From SpSt-600 sp042408195 (GTDB lineage Bacteria; Chloroflexota; Anaerolineae; SpSt-600): 25,212 nt of DNA. Under the pieces are notes generated by a model. The model was not told the origin of the DNA. It did no database searches and saw nothing but the letters and a program-made list of their open reading frames with translations. The DNA is taken from the NCBI GenBank assembly GCA_042408195.1, contig JBHOQL010000003.1, positions 1-25,212 of the forward strand. Direction: 5' to 3'. The position numbers and the translations under genes were made by a program. Below, one piece after another: positions 7,794-15,297 of the stretch (positions are counted from its first letter, which is position 1; the number at the start of each line of letters is the position of its first letter).

Positions 7794-9029
7794 ATGGTTA
7801 AAACCTTCAAATTCATACTGCTCCTTTTCGCCGTCTCAGTATTCACAGCAGGCTGTGCCAGATCTACGGCAAAGGATTTCATAGAAGTTTCGGGGACCAT
7901 CGAGGCTACAGAGATAACAGTAGCTTCAGAGATAGGGGGAAAAGTTCTGGAAGTGGCGGTGAAAGAAGGGGAAGAAGTCCAGATGGGCATACTATTAATC
8001 CAGCTGGACGACTCCGAAGCGAAGCAAAAAGTGACAGAAGCCGAAGCAGCCCTTCAACAGGCCAGAACCCAGCTTAGGAAAGCGCAAAAGGGGGCAACCC
8101 AGGAAGAATTAAACCTGGCCGAGGCTGCGCTCAACCAGGCCATTGCCCGAAGAGACGCTGCTGAAAGGGCATGGAAGGATGCCCTCGCAGCCCTCGAATC
8201 CCTCCAAGAATTGGAAATCGAGATAGAAAAAGCGAAAGCAGAGCTCATCGCTGCCGAAGGGGAAATACGGAAAGCTGAAGTCCAACTCCGCATAGCCCAA
8301 ATAATGCGCGACCGCTACCAAGGTGATGGTTCGGCTCAGGGAAAAACCCTTTACACCTCCTACTCCCACCAGGTGGAAGCAGCGAGAGCAGCACTGAGGG
8401 CGGCAGAGGCCAGGAAAGAGGCTGCTGAAAATTACCTCCGAGACCTGGAGGGCAAAAAATCTAATCCCTATTCTTACCTCCTCAAAGTTTATCAAGCCGA
8501 AGGGGAGTACCGGCAAGCAGAAGCTTTCCTCGAGTTAGCTAGAGCAGAGCTGGATAAGGTCAAGGCAGGGGCAAGGCCTGAGGAAATTGAACTTGCCCGT
8601 GCTGCCGTGGAGCAAGCCGAAGCAACCCTTGAAATAGCCCGCTATTTTCTCGCCAAGCACTCGATATATGCTCCGGTTTCCGGCTTTGTCTCCCAGTGTT
8701 CCGTAAAGCCCGGAGAGAACATACAACCAGGTAGACCTCTCATTACCATCTCCTCCCTCGATGAAGTAGAGCTCACCCTCTACATTCCCCTTGCCGAATT
8801 AGGTTTCGTGCAGCTGGGGCAGGAGGTAGAAGTTCGGGTGGACTCTTTCCCCAACGAGACCTTTATGGGCAGAATAGTTTACATCTCCCCCGAGGCTGAA
8901 TTCATCCCCCGCTCAGTCCAAACCAAAGAAGAGAAACTGACCCAAGTCTTTGCCGTCCGGGTCAAACTCCCCAACCCCGACCACAAACTCAAACCAGGCA
9001 TGTATGCCGACGCAATTATAAGGAGATAA
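7794..9029 (+). CDS. HlyD/MacA-type membrane-fusion lipoprotein
   Basis: Periplasmic adaptor (411 residues) of an efflux or secretion system. It has a lipoprotein signal, with lipobox FTAGC placing the lipidated Cys at residue 21. A first biotinyl-lipoyl half follows (GTIEATEITVASEIGGKVLEV, about 35-60). A long Ala/Glu/Lys-rich coiled coil runs from about 75 to 285. The second lipoyl half is IYAPVSGFVSQCSVKPGENI, and a beta-barrel region ends in LKPGMYADAIIRR. The coiled coil is long and carries internal heptad-like repeats. The usual partner ABC exporter genes do not follow; the next genes encode a winged-helix protein and an unknown membrane protein. It has its own promoter at 7728-7756. 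Confidence 0.88.
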   Translation: MVKTFKFILLLFAVSVFTAGCARSTAKDFIEVSGTIEATEITVASEIGGKVLEVAVKEGEEVQMGILLIQLDDSEAKQKVTEAEAALQQARTQLRKAQKGATQEELNLAEAALNQAIARRDAAERAWKDALAALESLQELEIEIEKAKAELIAAEGEIRKAEVQLRIAQIMRDRYQGDGSAQGKTLYTSYSHQVEAARAALRAAEARKEAAENYLRDLEGKKSNPYSYLLKVYQAEGEYRQAEAFLELARAELDKVKAGARPEEIELARAAVEQAEATLEIARYFLAKHSIYAPVSGFVSQCSVKPGENIQPGRPLITISSLDEVELTLYIPLAELGFVQLGQEVEVRVDSFPNETFMGRIVYISPEAEFIPRSVQTKEEKLTQVFAVRVKLPNPDHKLKPGMYADAIIRR

Positions 9030-9036
9030 AATGCAT

Positions 9037-9065
9037 TTGCTCTGCGGCTCCAGAAGTGTTATAAT
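9037..9065 (+). promoter_or_regulatory. Sigma70-like promoter before the winged-helix gene
   Basis: TTGCTC (9037-9042), a 17-base spacer and a perfect TATAAT (9060-9065) lie in the gap after the HlyD-type gene, about 20 bases before the start at 9087. The next two genes can thus be transcribed separately from the adaptor gene. The leader would be very short, only just covering the GGAGGG ribosome site. Confidence 0.55.
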
Positions 9066-9086
9066 AAGCCCTGGAGGGAGACAAGC

Positions 9087-9326
9087 ATGGAGTATTCACG
9101 AAAGGAAGTGCTTTCCAGAGTTCTCTTCAGCCTAAAACAGCAGGGCAAGCAATCCATAGCCGAATTAGTCTTTTCCACCCGCCTGCCCTACGGGATCATT
9201 CAGGAGGCTGTGAGAGTTCTCGAAGAAAGGGGTATCGTCAAAATAGAAAGGGTGAGGGCTAATCCCACATCAGATGAAGATAGAGATTTTGCGGAAACAT
9301 TGGAGCTCATTGAATTGAATGAGTAG
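9087..9326 (+). CDS. Small winged-helix DNA-binding-like protein
   Basis: A 79-residue protein that I cannot assign to a named family. The pattern of helices, LSRVLFSLKQQGKQSIAEL then RLPYGIIQEAVRVLEERGIVKIER, followed by an acidic tail, resembles a minimal winged helix: a recognition helix, then a strand reading GIVKIERV. Such small proteins often act as regulators or as partners of a neighbouring membrane protein. It has a GGAGGG site and its own TATAAT promoter, and lies 5 bases before the next gene, so the two are surely cotranscribed. Confidence 0.65.
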   Translation: MEYSRKEVLSRVLFSLKQQGKQSIAELVFSTRLPYGIIQEAVRVLEERGIVKIERVRANPTSDEDRDFAETLELIELNE

Positions 9327-9331
9327 AAACG

Positions 9332-10057
9332 ATGCCAGATGCCGAGACTATTTTCTACGGCCTGCTAGCTATTGTCATCGCCGTTGTAGCAAGCTCAATG
9401 GAACTACTAAGCAAATATCAGGCCCGTAGCCTCCGAGAAATCTTTTTCTCACCCTATTATCTTCTTTTCGCCCTCCTCAATGCTTTATTTTGTGCCTTAG
9501 TTTACTGGGCATTACCCTACGTTGGGGGCCTTGTAGTGCGGAGTGAGTTTCTGTCGGCCGTAGAGAACCCTTTGGTCAGAGCCCTTGTGGCTGGCCTAGG
9601 CTACCTGGTGATAGCCAGAACCAGCCTGTTGGACATAACTGTGAGAGGACAAACCATAGGCATTGGATTTGATGCAATTTACAGCACTACGGCTCAATAC
9701 CTGCTGCGACATCACGATATGCGCCTCCGTAGGAAGATGCGAGAAGATTTCATGAGGACTTTTTCTCTATACAGAACCAGGCCCCACGTTTTTCTGGGAG
9801 CTGTTAAGCTTCTCCTGCACCAGCTGGACATTGAAAACAGAGAAGAGGCCGAGGCCATCCTAGCTAGACTCAAAGAAGGTAAAGCTGACCTTTTGAATTT
9901 TTGCTTTGGTTTATACCTACTCCTCAGGGAGTACACCGGTGGAGCTGACAGTGCCGCATCTCTCCTCTCTCAAGTGGATGAAACTGTCAAGTCAGACCCT
10001 TCGTATGAAAAAGTCTTGAAGGACGAAATCCAGTGGCTAATTGTTCCGGCCGCGTGA
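9332..10057 (+). CDS. Unknown membrane-anchored protein with helical cytoplasmic domain
   Basis: A 241-residue protein I do not recognise. Three hydrophobic segments are visible in the first third: near residues 8-25, 42-65 with the Tyr/Leu-rich FFSPYYLLFALLNALF, and 83-98. A basic stretch around residue 130 (RHHDMRLRRKMRED) precedes a soluble, mostly helical C-terminal domain rich in Leu, Glu and Lys, ending without a membrane anchor. It starts 5 bases after the winged-helix gene, so the pair forms an operon. A role as a membrane sensor paired with that regulator is possible, but nothing in the sequence proves it. Confidence 0.6.
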   Translation: MPDAETIFYGLLAIVIAVVASSMELLSKYQARSLREIFFSPYYLLFALLNALFCALVYWALPYVGGLVVRSEFLSAVENPLVRALVAGLGYLVIARTSLLDITVRGQTIGIGFDAIYSTTAQYLLRHHDMRLRRKMREDFMRTFSLYRTRPHVFLGAVKLLLHQLDIENREEAEAILARLKEGKADLLNFCFGLYLLLREYTGGADSAASLLSQVDETVKSDPSYEKVLKDEIQWLIVPAA

Positions 10058-10500
10058 GTTCCTCTACCGAGGAGCATGTTTTACAAGACTTGTTAGCTCC
10101 GGAACGATGCGGGCAATTGGGCCCTGTAAAAGCCCGTTAGTCGGTTGCCAATCATTGAATCGTAAACGGACAAGCGGTTTACCGCAGTGCAATCGCTTTT
10201 GAAACTCCAGTCCTCTTTGACCCCGGCTCCGGGAGATTCTAGGTCTACCCTTTTTGCTGGAAGGGGGCTGAGCTGGTTTTCGGCTGACTTGTGGTCAGAG
10301 GCCAGGATAAGACCGAAACAGCCATATTTCTCGCGGAGTTGGTAACTCGTAGGGGAAATCAACTCAACTTTGAGGGAGCCACAGAGTTTTGGCCTTCAGG
10401 CGAAGAAAGCTCAGGCAGGACAGTGCTGAGGCCATGATTCCGTGAGCCCCTTCACATCCCGAGCACCTTATTAGAAGCGGTTAGAATCGGGAAGACCACG
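10058..10500. other. Non-coding stretch with no recognisable gene
   Basis: Directly after the membrane-protein gene a small hairpin TCCTC / GAGGA (10060-10064 with 10069-10073) precedes a T-rich GCATGTTTT and could be a weak terminator. A larger inverted repeat, GTTCCGG near 10043 with CCGGAAC near 10098, encloses it. The rest holds only short open frames, including an 89-residue one on the minus strand without a ribosome site or family match. I looked for tRNA, tmRNA, RNase P and SRP RNA signatures and saw none. Confidence 0.4.
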
Positions 10501-10745
10501 ATTTGCCAAATTTGGTCATGTGTGGTAATAATGTCCCGCAAAGCAAGCCAGGGATGGCTTCAATGAGGACTGGGGTAGCGAAAGCAAAGTTGTATTATTG
10601 CGCAGTCGGGCAATTGATATTAGATTTGACAAATTTGGTCATGTGTGGTATATTGCTTATAAAACAAGCCAAGGAAGGCCTCAATGAAGGCTGAGGTAGC
10701 GAAGGCAAAGCTGTATTGTTACGCAGTCGGGCAATTGATATTAGA
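10501..10745 (+). repeat. Two tandem copies of a 121-123 bp unit, each with a promoter
   Basis: Copy 1 runs from about 10501 to 10622 and copy 2 from about 10624 to 10743. Shared blocks are the promoter part (AATTTGGTCATGTGTGG, offset 123 bases) and the downstream part ending GCAGTCGGGCAATTGATATTAGA (offset 121 bases). The middle parts differ by substitutions and a 2-base indel. Each copy begins with a sigma70-like promoter. TTGCCA-17-TAATAA is at 10503-10531 and TTGACA-17-TATATT at 10626-10654, the latter close to consensus. The downstream part can fold around ATTGC/GCAAT, kept as ATTGT/GCAAT in copy 2. The frame shift between copies argues against one repeated protein and favours small RNAs. 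Confidence 0.7.
10626..10654 (+). promoter_or_regulatory. Near-consensus sigma70 promoter in repeat copy 2
   Basis: TTGACA (10626-10631), 17-base spacer, TATATT (10649-10654). The equivalent in copy 1 (10503-10531) is weaker at the -35 (TTGCCA). Transcription would start near 10661 and run into the repeat body, and perhaps on towards the hydrogenase operon 440 bases downstream. Confidence 0.65.
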
Positions 10746-11101
10746 AAGACTACTTTCACCCCTTGCGAATAATTTTGCCGCACAAAAACTAACTGACGCA
10801 TGTTTTTCCCCAATCCTTTTTGCGAAGGAAGAAAAAGCTTGTTCTGAACATAGTTTTCCATTATTAATTGCAGCGCTACTCCGACCGGCATGCTGGGAAA
10901 CACACCTCCGCTTTGCTTGTCTTTCCTCAGAATTAATTAAAACGTCGGAGCTTTCCTGGCACCGGTTTGGCTATTTTAAGGAAAGTTCGAGGGCTGAAGT
11001 CCCTCGTTACCTTTAAAGTAGCATTAGCTTTTCCCATAGAAAGATAGCGTACTTTGAATTTATTCCGGCGAATCGCTTAATCTGGCAAAAAGGAGGGCTC
11101 T
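10746..11101 (+). promoter_or_regulatory. Leader region of the hydrogenase operon with a nested hairpin
   Basis: No gene is recognised here. At 10988-11006 a perfect hairpin CGAGGG / CCCTCG with a 7-base loop is flanked by TTAAGG (10976-10981) and CCTTTAA, which can pair to extend it. It lies about 95 bases before the hydrogenase start. It could be an operator, an attenuator or an RNA fold. The operon's ribosome site is a strong AAAGGAGGG just before 11102. No clear promoter was found close to the gene, so transcription may come from the repeat promoters upstream. Confidence 0.4.
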
Positions 11102-12220
11102 ATGGGTTCCAAAGTCAGCATTGCCGATGAACTGGCCGCTCGCGGTATCACCCGCCGGGAATTTCTGAAGTTTTGCACAGTTATGGCGGGGATATTAGCG
11201 TTGCCGGCGGACCAGGCAGACAGAATAGCCCAAGCTCTCGAGAGCGCCCGCCGTCCTTCGGTAATATGGTTTGAGTTTCAGGATTGCGCGGGCTGCACTG
11301 AATCCCTCCTCCGGGCTAACCGCCCCTCTGTCGCCGAACTGGTACTGGACATCATCTCGCTGAACTACCATGAGACTATTATGGCTCCTTCCGGTCACGC
11401 AGCTGAAAAGTCCCTCCACGACACTATCAAAGAGGGTGGATATATCACGGTCGTAGAAGGCTCCATCCCAGTCAAGGACGATGGTGTATACTGCTGCATT
11501 GCCGGACGTTCAGCCTTGGATATCTTGAAGGAGGCGGCAGCGAATACGGCGGCCATAATCACTGTGGGAGCCTGCGCTTTCTACGGCGGCTGGCCAGCTA
11601 CACCTCCTAATCCCACCGGCGCCAAGGGTGTAAAAGACATTATTTCAGGTGTGCCCATCGTCAACTTGCCTGGTTGTCCAATGAACGTGGACAACCTGAC
11701 CGCTACAATAGTCCATTACCTGACATTTAAAGAGCTCCCTGCACTAGATAACTTGGGCAGGCCACTCTTTGCCTACGGTCGCCGCATCCACGATAACTGC
11801 GAGCGGCGAGGCCACTTTGATGCTGGGGAGTTTGTGGAGGCCTGGGGCGATGAGGGTCACCGCAAAGGCTGGTGCCTCTACAAAATGGGATGCAAAGGCC
11901 CTGTTGCTTTCCAAAACTGCCCATCCATCCGCTGGAACGAAGGGACCAACTGGCCAGTGGGGGCAGGCCACGGTTGCATCGCCTGCGCTGCTCCCAATTT
12001 CTGGGAAATGCCAGCCTATGAACCTGTTCCTATCCACGTCCTGACGCCGCCAACAACCTATCCCGAAGTGAAACCTATTGTAGGCATCTCCCCCACTGCT
12101 GCGGGCGCTATTGGCGCAGCAGCGGGATTGGCAGCTGGTGCGGCTGGAGCCGCGGCTATCTATAAGCTGACTAAGAAGAAGGAAGAGGAGGGATCCCATG
12201 GCTCAGAGGATAGTGATTGA
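11102..12220 (+). CDS. [NiFe] hydrogenase small subunit, Tat-exported, group-1 type
   Basis: Electron-transfer subunit of a periplasmic-facing uptake hydrogenase, 372 residues. A twin-arginine motif, TRREFLKF (R18, R19), precedes a short hydrophobic region. Proximal-cluster ligands are Cys62 and Cys65 in DCAGCTESLL plus the Cys of VGACAFYGG and PGCPMN. Distal-cluster ligands follow (RIHDNC, then GWCLYKMGC). The medial cluster shows NCP, then GCIAC after NWPV; the Pro in that position suggests the common [3Fe-4S] form. A small-residue-rich hydrophobic segment near 338-362 followed by lysines looks like the C-terminal membrane anchor. It overlaps the large-subunit gene by 23 bases and opens the operon. 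Confidence 0.93.
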   Translation: MGSKVSIADELAARGITRREFLKFCTVMAGILALPADQADRIAQALESARRPSVIWFEFQDCAGCTESLLRANRPSVAELVLDIISLNYHETIMAPSGHAAEKSLHDTIKEGGYITVVEGSIPVKDDGVYCCIAGRSALDILKEAAANTAAIITVGACAFYGGWPATPPNPTGAKGVKDIISGVPIVNLPGCPMNVDNLTATIVHYLTFKELPALDNLGRPLFAYGRRIHDNCERRGHFDAGEFVEAWGDEGHRKGWCLYKMGCKGPVAFQNCPSIRWNEGTNWPVGAGHGCIACAAPNFWEMPAYEPVPIHVLTPPTTYPEVKPIVGISPTAAGAIGAAAGLAAGAAGAAAIYKLTKKKEEEGSHGSEDSD

Positions 12221-13916
12221 TCCAGTCACCCGCATTGAGGGCCACTTGCGAATCGAGGCCCGCGTTGAGGACGGCTACGTTACTGAAGCATGGGCGTCCT
12301 CCACGATGTTCCGGGGCATAGAAATCATCCTGAAAGGACGCGACCCCCGGGAAGCTTGGCTAATGGCCCAACGGATATGAGGGGTCTGAACAACGGTTCA
12401 TGCCGTCGCCTCCGTGCGAGGCGTAGAGGACGCTTTAGGAATCTGGATTCCTGATAACGCTCGGATTATTCGCAATCTTATTGCAGGAATTCAATATGTT
12501 CAGGACCATGTCATCCACTTTTACCACCTCCATGCGTTGGACTGGGTGGATATCACCAGTGCACTGAAGGCGGACCCCGATAAGACCGCCCAGTTGGCGC
12601 AATCCATTTCTGATTGGCCCAAATCAAGCTCCGATTATTTCCGCACAGTCAAGGAGAAATTAGAAGCCTTCGTGCGAAGCGGCCAGTTGGGCATTTTCGC
12701 CAATGGCTATTGGGGTCATCCAGCCTACCGCCTCCCACCTGAGGCCAACTTGATGGCTGTGGCCCACTATCTGGAAGCATTGGATTGGCAGCGAGATATT
12801 ATTCGGGCCCATGCCATCTTGGGTGGCAAGAACCCTCACCTCCAGACCTATCTGGTAGGCGGTGTGTCCATCCCTGTGGACCCAGATAGTGAGACAGCTC
12901 TCAATGCAGACAAGCTTGCCTTCCTCAAGAAGCTCTTCACCAAGGCCCTTACTTTCGTCCAACAAGTCTACATCCCCGACCTACTGGCTATAGCCTCGTT
13001 CTACAAGGACGAGTGGACAAAGTTGGGCGAGGGGCTGGGCAACTTCCTGGTCTATGGCGAATTCCCCGACCGAGCTGGAAATTACTTCCTGCCTTCCGGC
13101 ATCATCCTCAACCGAGATCTGAGCACTGTCTACCCCGTAGATCACAAGAAGATCGCCGAGTATGTGGCTCACTCCTGGTATCAGTACACCGAAGGGGATC
13201 ACGTCGCTAAGCATCCGTGGGAAGGGGAAACTATACCCCACTACACCGGTCCCAAACCGCCCTACGAGTACCTCAACACCGACGGCAAATACTCCTGGAT
13301 GAAGGCTCCCCGTTACGACGGAAAAGCGATGGAAGTAGGACCGCTGGCCCGGATGCTGGTAGCCTATGCTTCTGGCCACAAGCGCGTTAAGGAATTGGTA
13401 GATTATGTCCTGAAGCAATTGGGTCTCGGGCCTGAAGCCCTCTTCTCAACCCTGGGCCGAACAGCGGCACGCGGCATTGAGACCCTGGTCATCGCTGAGC
13501 AATTGAACAACTGGGTGGACGAACTGGCTGATAACATAAGCCGTGGTGACCTGCAGATCCACAACGGGGAGAAGTGGGATCCCGCTACCTGGCCTAAAGA
13601 AGCGCAGGGTTGGGGAAGGCATGAAGCACCGCGCGGAGCCCTGGGCCACTGGGTGCGCATCGTCGACGGCAAGATCGCCAACTACCAGGCAGTAGTTCCC
13701 TCCACTTGGAACTGTTCGCCGCGTGACCCCTCAGGACAGCCTGGAGCCTATGAAGCTGCCCTGGTCGGTACGCCCGTTGCCGACCCGGAGCGCCCCATAG
13801 AGATCCTGCGCACCATTCACTCCTTTGACCCATGCATGGCCTGTGGAGTCCATGTGTTGGATGCCCAGGGCCGGGAGGTGACCCGCATTCGCCTGAACGA
13901 TTGGTCTTGTCCATGA
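12198..13916 (+). CDS. [NiFe] hydrogenase large subunit with two in-frame TGA (Sec61, Sec64) in the L1 motif
   Basis: Catalytic H2-splitting subunit, 572 residues, starting behind GAGGAGGG inside the small-subunit gene. The frame runs without break from 12198 to 13916 except for TGA at 12378-12380 and 12387-12389. These fall at both cysteines of the L1 nickel-binding motif: the protein reads RI-TGA-GV-TGA-TTVHAVASVRG where group-1 enzymes have RICGVCTxxHAxASVR. No base needs adding or removing. L2 is normal, DPCMACGVH (Cys546, Cys549), followed by a 20-residue tail from Val553 that the adjacent protease would remove after His552. RIEGH near the N-terminus is also typical. A SECIS-like hairpin follows at 12407-12423. 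Read conventionally this would be two fragments; reading TGA as selenocysteine is far more economical. Sec at L1 rather than L2 is unusual. Confidence 0.9.
12407..12423 (+). promoter_or_regulatory. Candidate bacterial SECIS element for the hydrogenase L1 Sec codons
   Basis: Perfect 6-bp stem CGCCTC (12407-12412) with GAGGCG (12418-12423), closing a five-base loop CGUGC (12413-12417). The loop has G at its second position followed by U, as bacterial SECIS loops typically do. The loop G lies 24 bases beyond the second UGA and 33 beyond the first, both within the usual 16-37 base range, so one element could serve both codons. A second small hairpin, ACGG/CCGT, lies between. The fold is seen directly; SelB binding is inferred. 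Confidence 0.65.
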
Positions 13917-14398
13917 AAACCCTGGTTTTGGGAGTGGGTAACCTCCTCTTGAGCGATGACGGCTTCGGGGTCCACCTTGTCCGCCTCCTGCGGGAACGGT
14001 ATAAGTTCCCGCAGGAGGTGGAAATTCTGGACGGCGGGACGCTGGGGCTGGACCTCCTACCTTTTGTGGAAAGCGCGGACCGACTGATCATTGTGGACGC
14101 CGTTCAGATAGGAGCCCCGCCAGGCACGGTGGTCCGTTTGGAAGGAGAAGAAGTTCCAGCGGTTATAAATTTGAAATACTCCTCTCATCAGATGGGATTG
14201 AGCGATCTCTTGGCGGTGGCCCGCTTGCTGGGCCGTTATCCTTCTGAAGTGGTCCTCTGGGGAGTCCAGCCAGCTTCCCTAGAAATGGGAGTAGAACTCA
14301 CCCCAACCGTTGCCGCTCAGATGGAAACGGTCATCCGGAACATTTTGCTTGAGCTGAAGCGCTGGGGAATTCAACCCGCTGAGGGAGGTGAATTATGA
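13913..14398 (+). CDS. Hydrogenase maturation endopeptidase (HyaD/HybD/HycI family)
   Basis: Nickel-dependent protease of 161 residues that clips the C-terminal tail of the large subunit after nickel insertion. The N-terminus LVLGVGNLLLSDDGFGVHLV carries the family GxGNxLxxDDGxG signature, whose Asp binds nickel. DGGTLGLDLLP and IIVDAVQIG follow, with a later conserved His in YSSHQMGLSDLL. The start overlaps the large-subunit stop as ATGA, coupling the protease to its substrate, which has an intact cleavage site. In hydrogenases of this kind the protease is checked by nickel at the active site, so it would have to accept a selenolate-bound site here. Confidence 0.93.
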   Translation: MKTLVLGVGNLLLSDDGFGVHLVRLLRERYKFPQEVEILDGGTLGLDLLPFVESADRLIIVDAVQIGAPPGTVVRLEGEEVPAVINLKYSSHQMGLSDLLAVARLLGRYPSEVVLWGVQPASLEMGVELTPTVAAQMETVIRNILLELKRWGIQPAEGGEL

Positions 14399-15297
14399 AC
14401 GAAAAGTCCCTTCTTAAGTCAACCATGAGCCGCCGCGAATTCCTGAGCCTTTCGGCCCTGGGTCTGGGTTCTCTGTTGATGAGCTCTCCCCCTGATGTGC
14501 CCTCGGCGGCCGCTTCCGAACAGTTAGCGATCCTCTACGATCCATTAAAGTGTGTCGGTTGTAGGGCTTGCCAAATGGCTTGCAAACGCTGGAACAAACT
14601 CCCACCTGAAAGCACAGATCCGCTGAGGATCTACGAATCCCCACTGGGTCTTTCCGCCATTACTTGGAACATCATAAAGCTCCGGCGCACGGAGAAAGGA
14701 TGGCATTTCTTCAATTACCAGTGCATGCACTGCACCAATGCCGCGTGCGTGGCAGTTTGCCCAACGGCTGCGCTTACCCACGATCCCTTGGGCTTTGTCT
14801 CCCTGGACCAGGACAAATGCAACGGCTGCGGTTACTGCACCCAGTTCTGTCCCTACGGAGTCCCGCACCTTCGGGTTGCCAATACGTTCACCGGGAGGGC
14901 AAAATCGGCCAAATGCACCTTCTGTCAGGACCGCATATGGAAGGGTATAGGAGGGCCATCTTGTGCAGAAATCTGCCCAGTAGGTGCACTGACCTGGGGT
15001 AAGCGAGGGGAACTACTGGAGAAAGCGCGAGCGCGGGTGGCTGAACTGCAATCTCAGGGGATAAATGCCCGCATTTACGGCGAGAAGGAAGCAGGAGGGC
15101 TGCACCGGCTGAGCATCCTGTTGGATGAACCGGAACAATATGGGCTGCCCTCTAACCCGCGCATTCCGAATTATGCCTCCATCTGGCAGAGAGTAATTCA
15201 ACCGCTTGGGGGAGCAGCCTTAGGAGCAACTATTTTAGGAATAACGGTGGTGTTCTTCATAGTCCGCCGCCACGTGCGTATGGAGGAGGTGAAATGA
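14395..15297 (+). CDS. Tat-exported four-cluster ferredoxin subunit with C-terminal membrane anchor (HybA/FdnH-like)
   Basis: Electron-transfer subunit of 300 residues joining the hydrogenase to its cytochrome b. A Tat motif, SRREFLSL (12-19), is followed by Ala-rich sequence. Four [4Fe-4S] ligand sets are visible: Cys53/56/59/63, Cys110/113/118/122, Cys142/145/148/152 and Cys174/177/190/194. A single hydrophobic segment near residues 273-293 ends in RRH, a C-terminal anchor as in FdnH. It overlaps the protease gene and the next gene by ATGA. The arrangement is like E. coli hydrogenase-2 (HybA) or formate dehydrogenase-N rather than the simple HyaABC complex. Confidence 0.9.
   Translation: MNEKSLLKSTMSRREFLSLSALGLGSLLMSSPPDVPSAAASEQLAILYDPLKCVGCRACQMACKRWNKLPPESTDPLRIYESPLGLSAITWNIIKLRRTEKGWHFFNYQCMHCTNAACVAVCPTAALTHDPLGFVSLDQDKCNGCGYCTQFCPYGVPHLRVANTFTGRAKSAKCTFCQDRIWKGIGGPSCAEICPVGALTWGKRGELLEKARARVAELQSQGINARIYGEKEAGGLHRLSILLDEPEQYGLPSNPRIPNYASIWQRVIQPLGGAALGATILGITVVFFIVRRHVRMEEVK

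Noticed and set aside
10093..10362. 89-codon minus-strand open frame in the intergenic region
   Set aside because: No ribosome site, no recognised family and no plausible partner; kept only as part of the non-coding stretch.
10501..10745. CRISPR array
   Set aside because: Only two long adjacent copies without short repeats or unique spacers; each copy carries a promoter.
10058..11101. tRNA-Sec, tmRNA, RNase P or SRP RNA gene
   Set aside because: No T-loop, acceptor-stem or conserved core signatures of these RNAs were found on either strand by eye.
12378..12413. A frameshift or split gene in the hydrogenase large subunit
   Set aside because: The frame is unchanged across the gap and only two TGA codons interrupt it; residues between and after them match L1 exactly, so recoding explains it better.
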